NCBI RefSeq assembly: GCF_016862955.1 | Contig: NZ_BONY01000022.1 | Location: 79,551-143,550, forward strand | DNA length: 64,000 bases | Direction of reading: 5' to 3' | Source: Rhizocola hellebori | GTDB taxonomy: Bacteria > Actinomycetota > Actinomycetes > Mycobacteriales > Micromonosporaceae | In this document: one piece after another, positions 25,362 through 33,934 of the stretch | Position numbering within the stretch: position 1 is the first letter of the stretch | Layout: the number at the start of each line of letters is the position of its first letter | The notes under the pieces: model-generated | Told to the model about the DNA's origin: nothing | Databases searched by the model: none | Seen by the model: only the letters and a program-made list of their open reading frames with translations | Program-made: the position numbers and the translations under genes

Positions 25362-26375
25362 TCAGCTGCAGTAGTTCGCGTTGGCCCCACCGACGCTGTA
25401 GGCGCTCGCGGAACCGAGCAGCCCGATCGCGTTGCCGGCGAGGTTCACCGGGACCTGGATCGGCGCGTGAGCCTGGATGCCGTTGGCGATACCCGCGTTG
25501 CCGAAGCTGGACATGTCGACGTCACCGCAGCGGTCGCCCTGCCATCCCGCGCCGCGCTCACCACCGGTGAGCAGGCCGGTGACCGGAGAAAGCAGGTTGG
25601 CCAGCAGGCCACCTTCGGTCTTCCTGCCCTGCTTGCCCGGCTTGGCCACGGCATTCTTAATCTTGCTCGGCGAGGCCTTGACCGCCGTCGGCTTGCCCGC
25701 GGCGGGCTTGGCCATCGGCTTGGCGGTGGTGGTCTTGACCGTGGTCTTCACCGTGGTCGTCTTGGCCGCGGTCGGCGTCGCCGCGACCGGGGCGGTGGCC
25801 CGCGACGGGTTCACCCCCGGCTGACCGTTGGGCCAAAGCTGCTGCTGCTGGCCACGCTGGGGCGAAAACAGATTGGCATTCGCGCCACTGTTCACACATG
25901 AGGCGGTGGCGCTGCCAAGGATGCCGATCGCGTTGCCACAGACGTTGATCGGGGCCTGGATCGGGGCGTCAATCTGAATGCCGTTCAGGGCGCCAACGTT
26001 GAGCGCTGTTTGCATGTCGGTGTCGCCACCCCCACCGCCACCACCGAAGTGAAACGGCCTCGGCTGCGACGGGTGCATCGGCTGCGACGGGTGGCGGTAA
26101 CCCTGCTGCGGCGGGAAATACATCGGATAAGGCAACTGGCCACTGGCAAAGTTGGCGTCCGCGCCACCCACGCAGTAGGCGCTGGCACTCCCGAGCAGCC
26201 CGATGGCATTGCCGCAGAGGTTGACCGGGGCCTGAATGGGCAGGTTCGCCTGAATGCCGTTGGCGACGCCGATGTTCAGGTTGCTGGACATATCGGTTTC
26301 CACAGCGTGAGCCGGGCTACCGGCCAGCAGCAGCCCGGCCGAGACAATGCCAAGGGTGGGAATGGTTTTACGCAT
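25362..26375 (-). CDS. Chaplin-family surface protein with three chaplin domains
   Basis: Start at ATG 26375 (MRKTIPTLGIVSAGLLLAGS, signal peptide ending SPAHA), 337 residues. Three chaplin domains are visible: NGIQANLPIQAPVNLCGNAI (about 40-75), NGIQIDAPIQAPINVCGNAI (about 133-170) and NGIQAHAPIQVPVNLAGNAI near the C-terminus, each followed by G-LGSA-A-V--GAN. The first two keep both cysteines; the third has Ala and Ser instead, and the protein ends NANYCS. Linkers are Gln/Pro/Gly-rich and a long Lys/Thr/Ala-rich block. No LPXTG sorting signal or C-terminal helix is present. Chaplins form amyloid-like hydrophobic coats on aerial hyphae. Confidence 0.9.
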   Translation of the reverse strand: MRKTIPTLGIVSAGLLLAGSPAHAVETDMSSNLNIGVANGIQANLPIQAPVNLCGNAIGLLGSASAYCVGGADANFASGQLPYPMYFPPQQGYRHPSQPMHPSQPRPFHFGGGGGGGDTDMQTALNVGALNGIQIDAPIQAPINVCGNAIGILGSATASCVNSGANANLFSPQRGQQQQLWPNGQPGVNPSRATAPVAATPTAAKTTTVKTTVKTTTAKPMAKPAAGKPTAVKASPSKIKNAVAKPGKQGRKTEGGLLANLLSPVTGLLTGGERGAGWQGDRCGDVDMSSFGNAGIANGIQAHAPIQVPVNLAGNAIGLLGSASAYSVGGANANYCS

Positions 26376-26446
26376 TATTACTTGCCCCGTGCCTTTCGAT
26401 GAAAGTTGAAGTCGCCGAACCCTCAACGATCAGGAAAGGCCTAAGG

Positions 26447-27778
26447 TCACCGCATGCGCGAAACGAGCGCCGTATCGTATTCGCCGGAAAGAAACTCTTC
26501 ATTGGACAGCAGCTCGGCGAAGAAGGGCAGATTGTGCTTCGGCCCGGCGATCTGGAAGGCGGCGACGGCGGCCTGCGCGCGCTGCAACGCCTCTTCCCGG
26601 CTGACGCCAAAGACAATCAGCTTCGCCATCAGCGAGTCATAGTTGGGCGTCACCACATTGCCGGCGGTGTAGCCCGAATCGACTCGCACTCCGTCCAGGC
26701 CGGTGGGCTCCACCCAAGTGTTGATGGGGCCGGGGCCGGGCAGGAAGCGCTTGGGGTCCTCGGCGTTGACTCGGAACTCGATGGCATGGCCGCTGCTCTC
26801 GGTGGGCACCTCGACCGGCAGCCCGGAGGCGACCCGGAACTGCGCTTCCACGAGGTCGATGCCGAACACGGCCTCGGTGACCGGGTGCTCGACCTGAAGG
26901 CGCGTGTTCATCTCGAGGAAGAAGAATTCGCCGGTGGTCGGATCGAAGAGGCATTCCACCGTGCCTGCGTTGCGGTAGCCCACCGCTTCGCCCGCCCGGA
27001 CGGCCGCCTCGAGCAGAGCCGCGCGCTGAGTCGCGGTGAGTGCCGGGGAAGGCGACTCCTCCACCAGTTTCTGGTTACGTCGCTGCACAGAACACTCGCG
27101 CTCGCCGAGGGCGACCACCCGGCCGTCGGCTAGGCCCAGGATCTGCACCTCGATGTGGCGCACCCGCGGGAAGTAGCGCTCGATGAGCACCGAGCCGTCG
27201 CCGAACATGCGCTCAGCGAAGCTGCGCACCCGCTCGTGCTGCTCGCGCAGCGCGACCTCGTCGGCGGCGACCGCCATGCCCATCCCGCCGCCACCCGCCG
27301 CGGCCTTGACCATCACCGGGTACCCGATCTCCTCGGCCGCCTCCAAGGCGCTCTCGATCGAGTGCGCGGGATCGGTCGTGCCGGGCGCGACCGGTACCCC
27401 GGCAGCCTGCATGAGATTGCGAGCGTTGATCTTGTCGCCCATCGCCGTGATCGCCTCGGCGCTGGGACCGACCCAGACCAGACCGGCTTCCGTCACCGCT
27501 TCGGCAAAGCCGGCATTCTCGGAAAGGAAGCCATAGCCGGGGTGAATCGCCCGGGCGCCGGTCTTCTTGGCGGCGTCAAGGATCGCCTGGGTGTTGCGGT
27601 AGGACTCGGCCGGGTTGGCGGGCCCGATCAACACCGCCTCGTCGGCCTCAAGCACAAAGGGAAGCTCGGCGTCTGCCTCGGAGTAGACCGCGACCGCCCG
27701 GATGCCCAGGCGCTTCGCGGTGCGGATGATCCTGCGGGCTATTTCCCCACGGTTAGCCACCAGCACCGACTCGATCAT
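26447..27778 (-). CDS. Biotin carboxylase subunit without a biotin-carrier domain
   Basis: A 443-residue ATP-grasp biotin carboxylase: VLVANRGEIARRIIRTAKRL, IHPGYGFLSENAGFAEA, KAAAGGGGMGMAV (Gly-rich ATP loop), ERECSVQRRNQKLVEESPSP, FLEMNTRLQVEHPVTE and the BC C-terminal domain EFRVNAEDP. It stops after PFFAELLSNEEFLSGEYDTALVSRMR. Methylcrotonyl-CoA carboxylase alpha subunits usually run to about 650 residues with a C-terminal biotinyl (MKM) domain, absent here. ATG 27778 follows GGGAGGAA. It needs a separate carrier protein that I do not find in the window. Confidence 0.92.
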   Translation of the reverse strand: MIESVLVANRGEIARRIIRTAKRLGIRAVAVYSEADAELPFVLEADEAVLIGPANPAESYRNTQAILDAAKKTGARAIHPGYGFLSENAGFAEAVTEAGLVWVGPSAEAITAMGDKINARNLMQAAGVPVAPGTTDPAHSIESALEAAEEIGYPVMVKAAAGGGGMGMAVAADEVALREQHERVRSFAERMFGDGSVLIERYFPRVRHIEVQILGLADGRVVALGERECSVQRRNQKLVEESPSPALTATQRAALLEAAVRAGEAVGYRNAGTVECLFDPTTGEFFFLEMNTRLQVEHPVTEAVFGIDLVEAQFRVASGLPVEVPTESSGHAIEFRVNAEDPKRFLPGPGPINTWVEPTGLDGVRVDSGYTAGNVVTPNYDSLMAKLIVFGVSREEALQRAQAAVAAFQIAGPKHNLPFFAELLSNEEFLSGEYDTALVSRMR

Positions 27779-27897
27779 GGGTTCCTCCCGAATTTTGCCA
27801 ACGACCTGCCGAAGGTTAATGGGAGGTACTCGACCCCAACTAGGCTCGCTTTGTCAAATACCTGCAGTTTTCTTTGTAGGAATTATGCAGTGAGCGC

Positions 27898-28470
27898 TCA
27901 GCCGAGGAGGGCTGAAAGGGTGGCGTGGCGCAACAGCTTGGCTCGCTGCGTGCGCTCCACCTCGCCACCGAGGAACGGCGTCGAGTTCATCAGGCCGAAC
28001 GCGGCGTGAGCCAGCACCCGCGCCTCGGCCGCGCTCAGCTCGCTGCGCACGACGGTCAGCACCTGAACCCACTCTTCCACGTATCTACGCTGCAGCCGGC
28101 GGATCTCGCGGCGCGGCTCCTCCGGAAGACGATCAAGCTCGTGCAGGTGCAACGCGATCACTGCCGGGTTGGCCAGGGCGAAGTCGACATGGAAGTCGAC
28201 CAGCTCGGCGAGCGCCTTGCGGCTGTCCCCGTCACATGCCTCCACTCGGGCCTTGCCACCGTTGAGCAGACCCTCGCTGACCGGCTTCAGCGCGGCCGCG
28301 AGCATCGCCTCTTTGCCGGCGAAGTGGTGGTAGAGAGCCGGTCCAGTAACACCGGCGGCGGTGCCGATGTCATCCATGGACACGCCGTGGTACCCACGCG
28401 AGGCAAAGAGACCGACAGCGATCTCTAAGATCTCCTCGCGGCGCGACCTGCGCTTTGCTGTAACCGTCAC
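27898..28470 (-). CDS. TetR-family transcriptional regulator
   Basis: A 190-residue protein with GTG start at 28470. The HTH (about 10-57) reads REEILEIAVGLFASRGYHGV then SMDDIGTAAGVTGPALYHHF, followed by a helical ligand domain with HVDFALANPAVIALHLHELD. It lies upstream of the biotin carboxylase gene on the same strand, with a 119-base gap, which suggests it controls the leucine/isovalerate genes. Two 10-bp palindromes surround its start codon. Confidence 0.9.
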   Translation of the reverse strand: MTVTAKRRSRREEILEIAVGLFASRGYHGVSMDDIGTAAGVTGPALYHHFAGKEAMLAAALKPVSEGLLNGGKARVEACDGDSRKALAELVDFHVDFALANPAVIALHLHELDRLPEEPRREIRRLQRRYVEEWVQVLTVVRSELSAAEARVLAHAAFGLMNSTPFLGGEVERTQRAKLLRHATLSALLG

Positions 28471-28492
28471 GCGTGAAACCTTACTCGCGAGT
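28467..28492. promoter_or_regulatory. Two 10-bp palindromes at the TetR gene start
   Basis: TCACGCGTGA (28467-28476, overlapping the GTG start) and ACTCGCGAGT (28483-28492) are each perfect palindromes with centres 16 bp apart, in the 23-base gap between the TPR gene stop and the TetR start. Position suits autoregulation; sequences differ from the site shared by the catabolic genes. Confidence 0.35.
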
Positions 28493-28493
28493 T

Positions 28494-31289
28494 TTAATCG
28501 AGTTCGAAGCCGAACTGCTCGGCCAGCTGGCGGGCCTCGTCGACCCGCTCCAGCTGAAGCAGCGCATGGGCGAGGGCGTAGGCGGCCCTGGGCAGGGCAC
28601 CTGCGTCCCGGGGCAGGCCACCGACCACACCCCGCAACACCTTCTCCGCATCCTCCGGCTGACCAAGCGTGAGCATGATCTCGCCCATCGTCAGGTCGGC
28701 GAGAAATGCTTCACCAAACGCTTCGAGCGAACGGAACTGGTGCGGAACCGTTCTCACCCGGCCGAGGGCGGCATCGGGCTCGCCCGAACCGGCGAGCACC
28801 CGCGCGCCGTCCAGGGCCAGCCAGGCCAGCTCGTACCGGGCATGCGGATCAGCGGTGTCCTCGATCTGCGCGGCGGCATCGTCTGCCGTGGCCAGAACCT
28901 CTTGCGCCGCTTGAGGTCCCAGCCCGAACATGGAGGCGACCGCCTGCCGGCGAAGCGCGCGAAGCCGATCCAGTGGGGCTCCGGCCACGCCGTAGGCGGC
29001 AGCGGCCGACTCGAAGCGCTGCGCCGCAGCCGAATCCTTGTCGAGGTCGAAGAGCAGGTCGCCCGCCTGTTCCAGCACGCCCGCCCGATGTGCGGCATTG
29101 TCGAAGCCGTTGAGGTTTTGCGCCAGCTGATCGAGATGGGCCAGCGCTTGCTGGGGCTCGTCGAGTCGCTGATAGACCGCCGCGAGCAGGTGCCGCACCT
29201 GATCGGCGAGCGCCTGGTTCACCGCGCGATCGGCGCCATAGAGCGCCTCCTCGGCGACCTCGGCCGCGTCGTTGGCCCGATCAGCGTTGAAAAGCGCGAC
29301 CGCCAACTGGAAACGCGCATAGTCGGCCTCGTCCTGCTGACGTTCCGCCACCAGCCGAGCCACCAGCGAAGCGAGATCATCGATCGCCTCCGCCGCCCGC
29401 CCAGTGCCCGCGAGCAGCATTCCGCGCCGCTCCTTGACCTCCCGGACCAGATCCGACGGCAGGTCGTCATGCGCGAGGGCCCGCTCATAGGCCTGCACCG
29501 CCGACTGCGCATCCTCCAGCAACAGGTGGTTCTGCCCGAGAATGAACTCGCCGAGCCCGATCAGCTCGGGCTCATCTGCTTCCCGCGCCCCCGCGATGAG
29601 TTGCTCCGCTGTCTCCAGCGCGGCATTTACCTGACCCGCCGCACCCAGCGCCTGCGCCTTAATCATCAGCGCCTGCAGCTTGACCCGCGGACCGGGATCC
29701 TCCTCGGGGACCTCGTTGAGCCTGTCCAGGGTGCTGACCGCTTCCACCGGATCACCGGCGTGCAGCAGCGCCACGCCAAGGCGGCGCAACGCCCCGGCCT
29801 TGTCCTTGGCCGAACCGTGCACCAGCAGAAACTCCGTCGTCTCCCGCACATCGACCAGGCCTCGTTCGGCTTCACCATGGCGGCACAGGTGCAGGCCTAT
29901 CCGCCCGCGCGTTCTCTGCTCGCGCACCTCATCGCCAGCGACCCCGTAAAGGTCGCGGGCCTCGCCCCAGATCCGGATCAGCTCCGCCGAGTCACCGTCA
30001 TGCAGCCGCATGCCAGTCAGGTCGGCCAGCCGCGCGCGCTGCAGCGGGGTCAGCCCTTCAGCCTCCTGCCAGACCTCGACCCGTGCCCACAGCGCCTCGA
30101 CCCGTGGGGAATCGTCGCGCCACAACGCTTCCTCGGACAGATCGAGGAGAAGGTCGAGATCGGCGTCGGCCGGAACATCGTCAAGCGTCACAGACATATT
30201 GGCTTTCTTTATGTGGGTACCAGGCGAAGCCGTCACAAGCTGAGCACTCAGACTCAGCGCGAGCTTTTCGCCCTCCGCCTCACCCGCCAAGCAGTCCGCG
30301 ACTTTAGCACTCTGAAAAGTTGTTCCGTTTCGGGTGTCAAACCGTTCCGCCAGCGCGGTCGCGCGCGCGGTCAGCTCGGAACCCAATTTCGCGTCGCCAT
30401 CGGCCAGCCGCAAAACCAGCGCCGCACACGCGCAGAACCACATCTCGGCATAGGGCGAGGGTGCTCTGTCCAACCACGACAGATGGCGGCGCAGCACTTC
30501 CAGCCCATGGTCGGCGTTGCCGCTGATCGCCAGGAACCTGAGATGGTCGCCGATCGCCATCAGGTTGGCCGGGTTGCCGCGCAATGCCCGGTATGCCGCG
30601 TGATGCGCCGAACGGGCCTCGCTGAGCCGTCCCGTCCTCAGGTACGGCAACAGAAGCTGGGTCAGAATCGCCTGCGGCTGCTCGGCACAGGTCAGCCTGC
30701 CCGCCAAGACCGGTGCGGTGAGCGCGATCGCCTCCTCGTATGAGCCCAGCTCGGTGAGGTGCCAGGCCTGATCGGTCGGGTCGCAGCCCTCGCAGTCGGA
30801 GTTCGGATCGCGCGGCGCACTCTGCCAGCGCTCGTAATATTCGTCACGCGTCGCGGCATCGCCGACGTGCATCGCCACCATCCAGCGATGCTTGTGCACG
30901 GCCTGCAAGCTGTGCCCGCCAGCCTGGAACCGGCGCTGCATATCGTCGAGCACGGCATAGGTGCGCGCCAACGGCACTTCAGGGAAATCGGTCAGCGAAT
31001 TGACCATGTACTTGAAGTACCAGAGCAGCAGATGCTCGTGATGCCCGAAGCGCCCCGGATCGCGGTCGTGCTGCGCCAGGCACCACGAGAAGGTCACGAA
31101 ACCCTTGGCCGGCTCGCCGCCATGTTGATAGGCGTTGGTCGCCGCCATCCTCGCATCGAAGCGCAGCTCGTCATCGCCAAGCAGATCGGCCTGCGTGATC
31201 GCCTCCTCAGCCAACGCGATCTGACCCGGCCCAAACGGGGCCTCCCAGGTCTGCCGGATCAGCAGTTCAACTTTTTGAGGCGTGCTCAT
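28494..31289 (-). CDS. Large tetratricopeptide-repeat protein, partner of the Hsp90-like gene
   Basis: A 931-residue, entirely helical protein made of TPR-like units; well-formed ones include LGEFILGQNHLLLEDAQSAV followed by QAYERALAHDD, and LRRLGVALLHAGDPVEAVSTLDRLNEV. The N-terminal third has three cysteines in PNSDCEGCDPTDQ. No catalytic domain seen. The ATG overlaps the Hsp90 stop (ATGA), so the two are translationally coupled and probably act together as chaperone and co-chaperone/adaptor; similar pairs occur in actinomycetes. Function otherwise unknown. Confidence 0.88.
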   Translation of the reverse strand: MSTPQKVELLIRQTWEAPFGPGQIALAEEAITQADLLGDDELRFDARMAATNAYQHGGEPAKGFVTFSWCLAQHDRDPGRFGHHEHLLLWYFKYMVNSLTDFPEVPLARTYAVLDDMQRRFQAGGHSLQAVHKHRWMVAMHVGDAATRDEYYERWQSAPRDPNSDCEGCDPTDQAWHLTELGSYEEAIALTAPVLAGRLTCAEQPQAILTQLLLPYLRTGRLSEARSAHHAAYRALRGNPANLMAIGDHLRFLAISGNADHGLEVLRRHLSWLDRAPSPYAEMWFCACAALVLRLADGDAKLGSELTARATALAERFDTRNGTTFQSAKVADCLAGEAEGEKLALSLSAQLVTASPGTHIKKANMSVTLDDVPADADLDLLLDLSEEALWRDDSPRVEALWARVEVWQEAEGLTPLQRARLADLTGMRLHDGDSAELIRIWGEARDLYGVAGDEVREQRTRGRIGLHLCRHGEAERGLVDVRETTEFLLVHGSAKDKAGALRRLGVALLHAGDPVEAVSTLDRLNEVPEEDPGPRVKLQALMIKAQALGAAGQVNAALETAEQLIAGAREADEPELIGLGEFILGQNHLLLEDAQSAVQAYERALAHDDLPSDLVREVKERRGMLLAGTGRAAEAIDDLASLVARLVAERQQDEADYARFQLAVALFNADRANDAAEVAEEALYGADRAVNQALADQVRHLLAAVYQRLDEPQQALAHLDQLAQNLNGFDNAAHRAGVLEQAGDLLFDLDKDSAAAQRFESAAAAYGVAGAPLDRLRALRRQAVASMFGLGPQAAQEVLATADDAAAQIEDTADPHARYELAWLALDGARVLAGSGEPDAALGRVRTVPHQFRSLEAFGEAFLADLTMGEIMLTLGQPEDAEKVLRGVVGGLPRDAGALPRAAYALAHALLQLERVDEARQLAEQFGFELD

Positions 31290-33034
31290 GAGGAATCTCC
31301 AGCTACCGCGCGGTCGAGCAGACCCAGGAAGGATCTGTTGAGCAGGGCCGTGTCGGCTGGGCGCAGCGGGTGGTGCCCCAGCAACAGCGCCTGGCCGTAA
31401 AGCCCTTCCACCGCAAGCTCGATCAGCCTCTCATCGGAAAGCGACGCTATCCGGCGCACAAGCGGGTTGCGGTGATTGAAGACCAGTTGCGGGCGCTCGA
31501 GGGTGGTGCTCGACTCGAACGCCGCCAGCACCCCGGCCCACTCCTCGTCGGCAAGCTCGCGCGTCTCGCGCAGGTGCCGCTGGAACGTGGCATCGCGATC
31601 GACCAGGTAGAGCGCGGGCAGCGTCACCGGATCGAAGCCCCGCAACACCACCTCGCAGCCAAGCCGGTCGAGCGCTCGCTGAGCCGCCGCCGCGAACGGC
31701 TGCATCGCTTGCGAATCAGCCTTCTCCAGCAGGTGAAAACGGGTAGTGATGTCGCTGGGATCCATCCGGTCGACCAGGTAGGCGGGATCCAGCGAGGGCA
31801 TCCGCTCGATCAGCTCGGAGTCATAGGTGTAGCCGCCGTTGACCACCGCCAGGCGCTGCGCGGCCGCGACCGCGGCCAGCTGGCGGAACTCGTCGAGGGT
31901 GGCGCAATAACGGATCACCTCGTAGCGCTGCTGGAACTCGCTCAGCGTCAACCGGCCCATGTTCGTCTCCATCGGCCACCAGTTGGCGACCAGGCGCAGC
32001 ATCTCGTCATCGTGCAGCGCAAGGGATTTGACCCCGAGATGGTGGATGCTCAGGAACTCCAGAACCCGTGCTGGGCTCTGCCGCGACAGGTTCACCAGCC
32101 ATCCGCGCAGCTGGCTGCCGAGCGCCTCTCGGGTCTGATCCAAAAGGCTGTCCTCATATAGGGCTTCCCGGCTCGCGGTTGGCCGCAGCTCGGTGCCGTC
32201 CACCACACAGCGGGCGAAGAACGCCCAATCGGGCAACAAACCTTCCGCGCCCTCGGCCAGCAGCATTCGCTTGAGGTAGACCCGATGCCCGGCCCGCGCG
32301 GAGGGGCTCGCCGCGACTGGCAACACGTAGGCCAGGCCCTTCAGGCCCGCCTCGGGGACGTCCAGCTCGATCACGTCGTAGGGGGTGAAGCCGAAAACCT
32401 CCTGGCAGTAGCGGACCCGTTCGCCACCCTCCTGCCACGGCAGCGGGCCGCCGGTGACCACGGTCTCGTCCACGCTCACCGTCACCGGCAGCAGCGACCC
32501 GAACAGGCGGGCCAGCTCGGTCACCCGCTGCGGGGCGAGCCAGGCTTCCTCGCCGCGGCGCGCATGCAGCGTGACCGTGGTGCCCTGCTCTTCGCGGTCC
32601 GGTCCGGCGCCTATCTCGTACCGGCCGTCGGAATAGCCCGTCCAATAGACCGTCGGCGCATCGCCGTGCCGCGTGACCACCTGGATCTCGTCGGCCACCA
32701 GAAAGCAGGAGAGCAGGCCGATGCCGAACTGGCCTAGGAACTCGTGACGCCCGAAGCCGAAATCGTCGCGCTTGCTCGACCGGCCGATGGTGGCCAGCAA
32801 CTCGTGGACCTGCTCCTCGGTCAGCCCGATGCCGCTGTCGCTGATGGTGAGCCGGGACTGCGCACACTCGATGTGCACCGTGGCCGGGGCGCTCTCCTCC
32901 AGCGCGCGCCGGGCCGTGATCGCATCGACGGCATTCTGCAGCAGCTCGCGGACGTAGACCCGCGGGCTCGCGTAGAGGTGGTGGCTAAGCAGGTCGACGA
33001 CACCACGGAGATCGACCTGGAAGGAGTGGCCCAC
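31286..33034 (-). CDS. Hsp90-family (HtpG-like) ATPase
   Basis: GTG 33034 gives VGHSFQVDLRGVVDLLSHHL, the usual start of this family; a TTG 66 bases further upstream is less likely. The 582-residue protein has the GHKL ATP-binding motifs: YVRELLQNAVDAI (Glu/Asn/Asp), ISDSGIGLTEEQVHELL, FGRHEFLGQFGIGLLSCFLV and GTTVTLHA. Middle and C-terminal domains follow, including TELRPTASREALYEDSLLDQ. It is shorter and more divergent than HtpG and belongs to the actinobacterial group encoded with a TPR protein. Confidence 0.9.
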   Translation of the reverse strand: MGHSFQVDLRGVVDLLSHHLYASPRVYVRELLQNAVDAITARRALEESAPATVHIECAQSRLTISDSGIGLTEEQVHELLATIGRSSKRDDFGFGRHEFLGQFGIGLLSCFLVADEIQVVTRHGDAPTVYWTGYSDGRYEIGAGPDREEQGTTVTLHARRGEEAWLAPQRVTELARLFGSLLPVTVSVDETVVTGGPLPWQEGGERVRYCQEVFGFTPYDVIELDVPEAGLKGLAYVLPVAASPSARAGHRVYLKRMLLAEGAEGLLPDWAFFARCVVDGTELRPTASREALYEDSLLDQTREALGSQLRGWLVNLSRQSPARVLEFLSIHHLGVKSLALHDDEMLRLVANWWPMETNMGRLTLSEFQQRYEVIRYCATLDEFRQLAAVAAAQRLAVVNGGYTYDSELIERMPSLDPAYLVDRMDPSDITTRFHLLEKADSQAMQPFAAAAQRALDRLGCEVVLRGFDPVTLPALYLVDRDATFQRHLRETRELADEEWAGVLAAFESSTTLERPQLVFNHRNPLVRRIASLSDERLIELAVEGLYGQALLLGHHPLRPADTALLNRSFLGLLDRAVAGDSS

Positions 33035-33122
33035 GCGGGTACCGTACCCGCAACATGCCCCGCAGGTGGACCCCCTGACCTTCACAGAATCCAGCTGCAA
33101 CGCGATCTTTACAGCACGCCGC

Positions 33123-33317
33123 TCAGCCGAATGCCAAGAAACCCACCAGGGCGAGCAACAGAATGATCACTATGACCGTGGTGGTGCGATAGCGGCGGCG
33201 ACGGGCGACCTTGCTGCGGACATCCCCGCTTCCGCGCGAGGTGATCGTGGACTCGGCATCATCGGTGAAGTCACCGAACGCGCCGTGGATCAACTCGTCG
33301 TAATCCTCAGGCATCAT
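33123..33317 (-). CDS. Small single-pass membrane protein coupled to the ECF sigma factor
   Basis: 64 residues: an acidic N-terminal part (EDYDELIHGAFGDFTDDAES), a basic patch (RSKVARRRRYR) and a C-terminal membrane helix (TTTVIVIILLLALVGFLAFG). Its ATG lies 11 bases inside the sigma-factor gene, so they are coupled. The layout, cytoplasmic peptide plus one helix, fits a minimal anti-sigma-like factor, but there is no zinc-binding anti-sigma motif; function is inferred from position. Confidence 0.8.
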   Translation of the reverse strand: MMPEDYDELIHGAFGDFTDDAESTITSRGSGDVRSKVARRRRYRTTTVIVIILLLALVGFLAFG

Positions 33318-33843
33318 CGCCTCCTCTCTGCCCCGTCAGCTGGTTGCCCAGCGCGGCCCGACCGCGGCTGAGCCAGCTCTTAACGGTGCCCTCGGCCACG
33401 CCCTCCTGCAAGGCGATCTCCGTGACCGAAAGCTGACCTAGGTAGTAGAGAACCACGGCGCGACGGTGATGCTCTGGAATCTGGGACAGCGCGCGGGTCA
33501 GCGCGACACGATCGGGTGACGGTCCTTCAACGTGTTCCTCCCGCTGTTTGCGTAAGAAGTTCACGGCTGTCTTCTGCTTGCGGAACCTGCTCGTGGCCAG
33601 GTTCCAGGCCACCCGGCGCACCCAGGCGAGCGGCTCGGCGTATTCGCTGACGGTCTTCCACCTGCTGAACGCGCGACAGAACGCTTCCTGGACCAGGTCC
33701 TGAGCCTCGTGCTGGTCGCCGAGGTAGGCATAGATCTGCACGGTGAGCCGCAGATAATTGGCCGAGTAGAACTCGTCGAAGTCGGGCAGGGACTCCGCAG
33801 CCGGTACAGGTTTTGGCGCCGCATGGGCCATCACGACCGTCAC
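33307..33843 (-). CDS. ECF RNA polymerase sigma factor (SigE-family type)
   Basis: A 178-residue sigma factor. Region 2: FYSANYLRLTVQIYAYLGDQ then HEAQDLVQEAFCRAFSRW, with LAWVRRVAWNLATSRFRKQ for -10 contact. Region 4: ALSQIPEHHRRAVVLYYLGQ, LSVTEIALQEGVAEGTVKSW, LSRGRAAL. It directs RNA polymerase to a small regulon; the downstream overlapping membrane protein probably modulates it. The N-terminal 20 residues are an extension that may start at a later codon (M5). Confidence 0.93.
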   Translation of the reverse strand: MTVVMAHAAPKPVPAAESLPDFDEFYSANYLRLTVQIYAYLGDQHEAQDLVQEAFCRAFSRWKTVSEYAEPLAWVRRVAWNLATSRFRKQKTAVNFLRKQREEHVEGPSPDRVALTRALSQIPEHHRRAVVLYYLGQLSVTEIALQEGVAEGTVKSWLSRGRAALGNQLTGQRGGDDA

Positions 33844-33934
33844 ACTGTCCTTCCTCCCTGGGTAGATGACTGCCAGACGTGTGAGGCGGGTCAGCGGTTG
33901 CAGTAATGCTGGCGCGTGCGAAGCAGAATCTGGA

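Noticed and set aside
26427..27778. Frameshift explaining the short biotin carboxylase
   Set aside because: After the stop the sequence goes directly to the chaplin ribosome site; no biotinyl-domain residues appear in any frame of the gap, so a simple frameshift is unlikely.
28473..30743. A 756-codon plus-strand open frame opposite the TPR gene
   Set aside because: Same GC-driven effect; composition is Arg/Leu/Gly/His-rich and it ignores the strong operon on the other strand.
31286..33034. The GHKL protein as a relocated GyrB
   Set aside because: Its motifs (ELLQNAVDA, GQFGIGLLS) and domain order are those of Hsp90; it has no TOPRIM domain.
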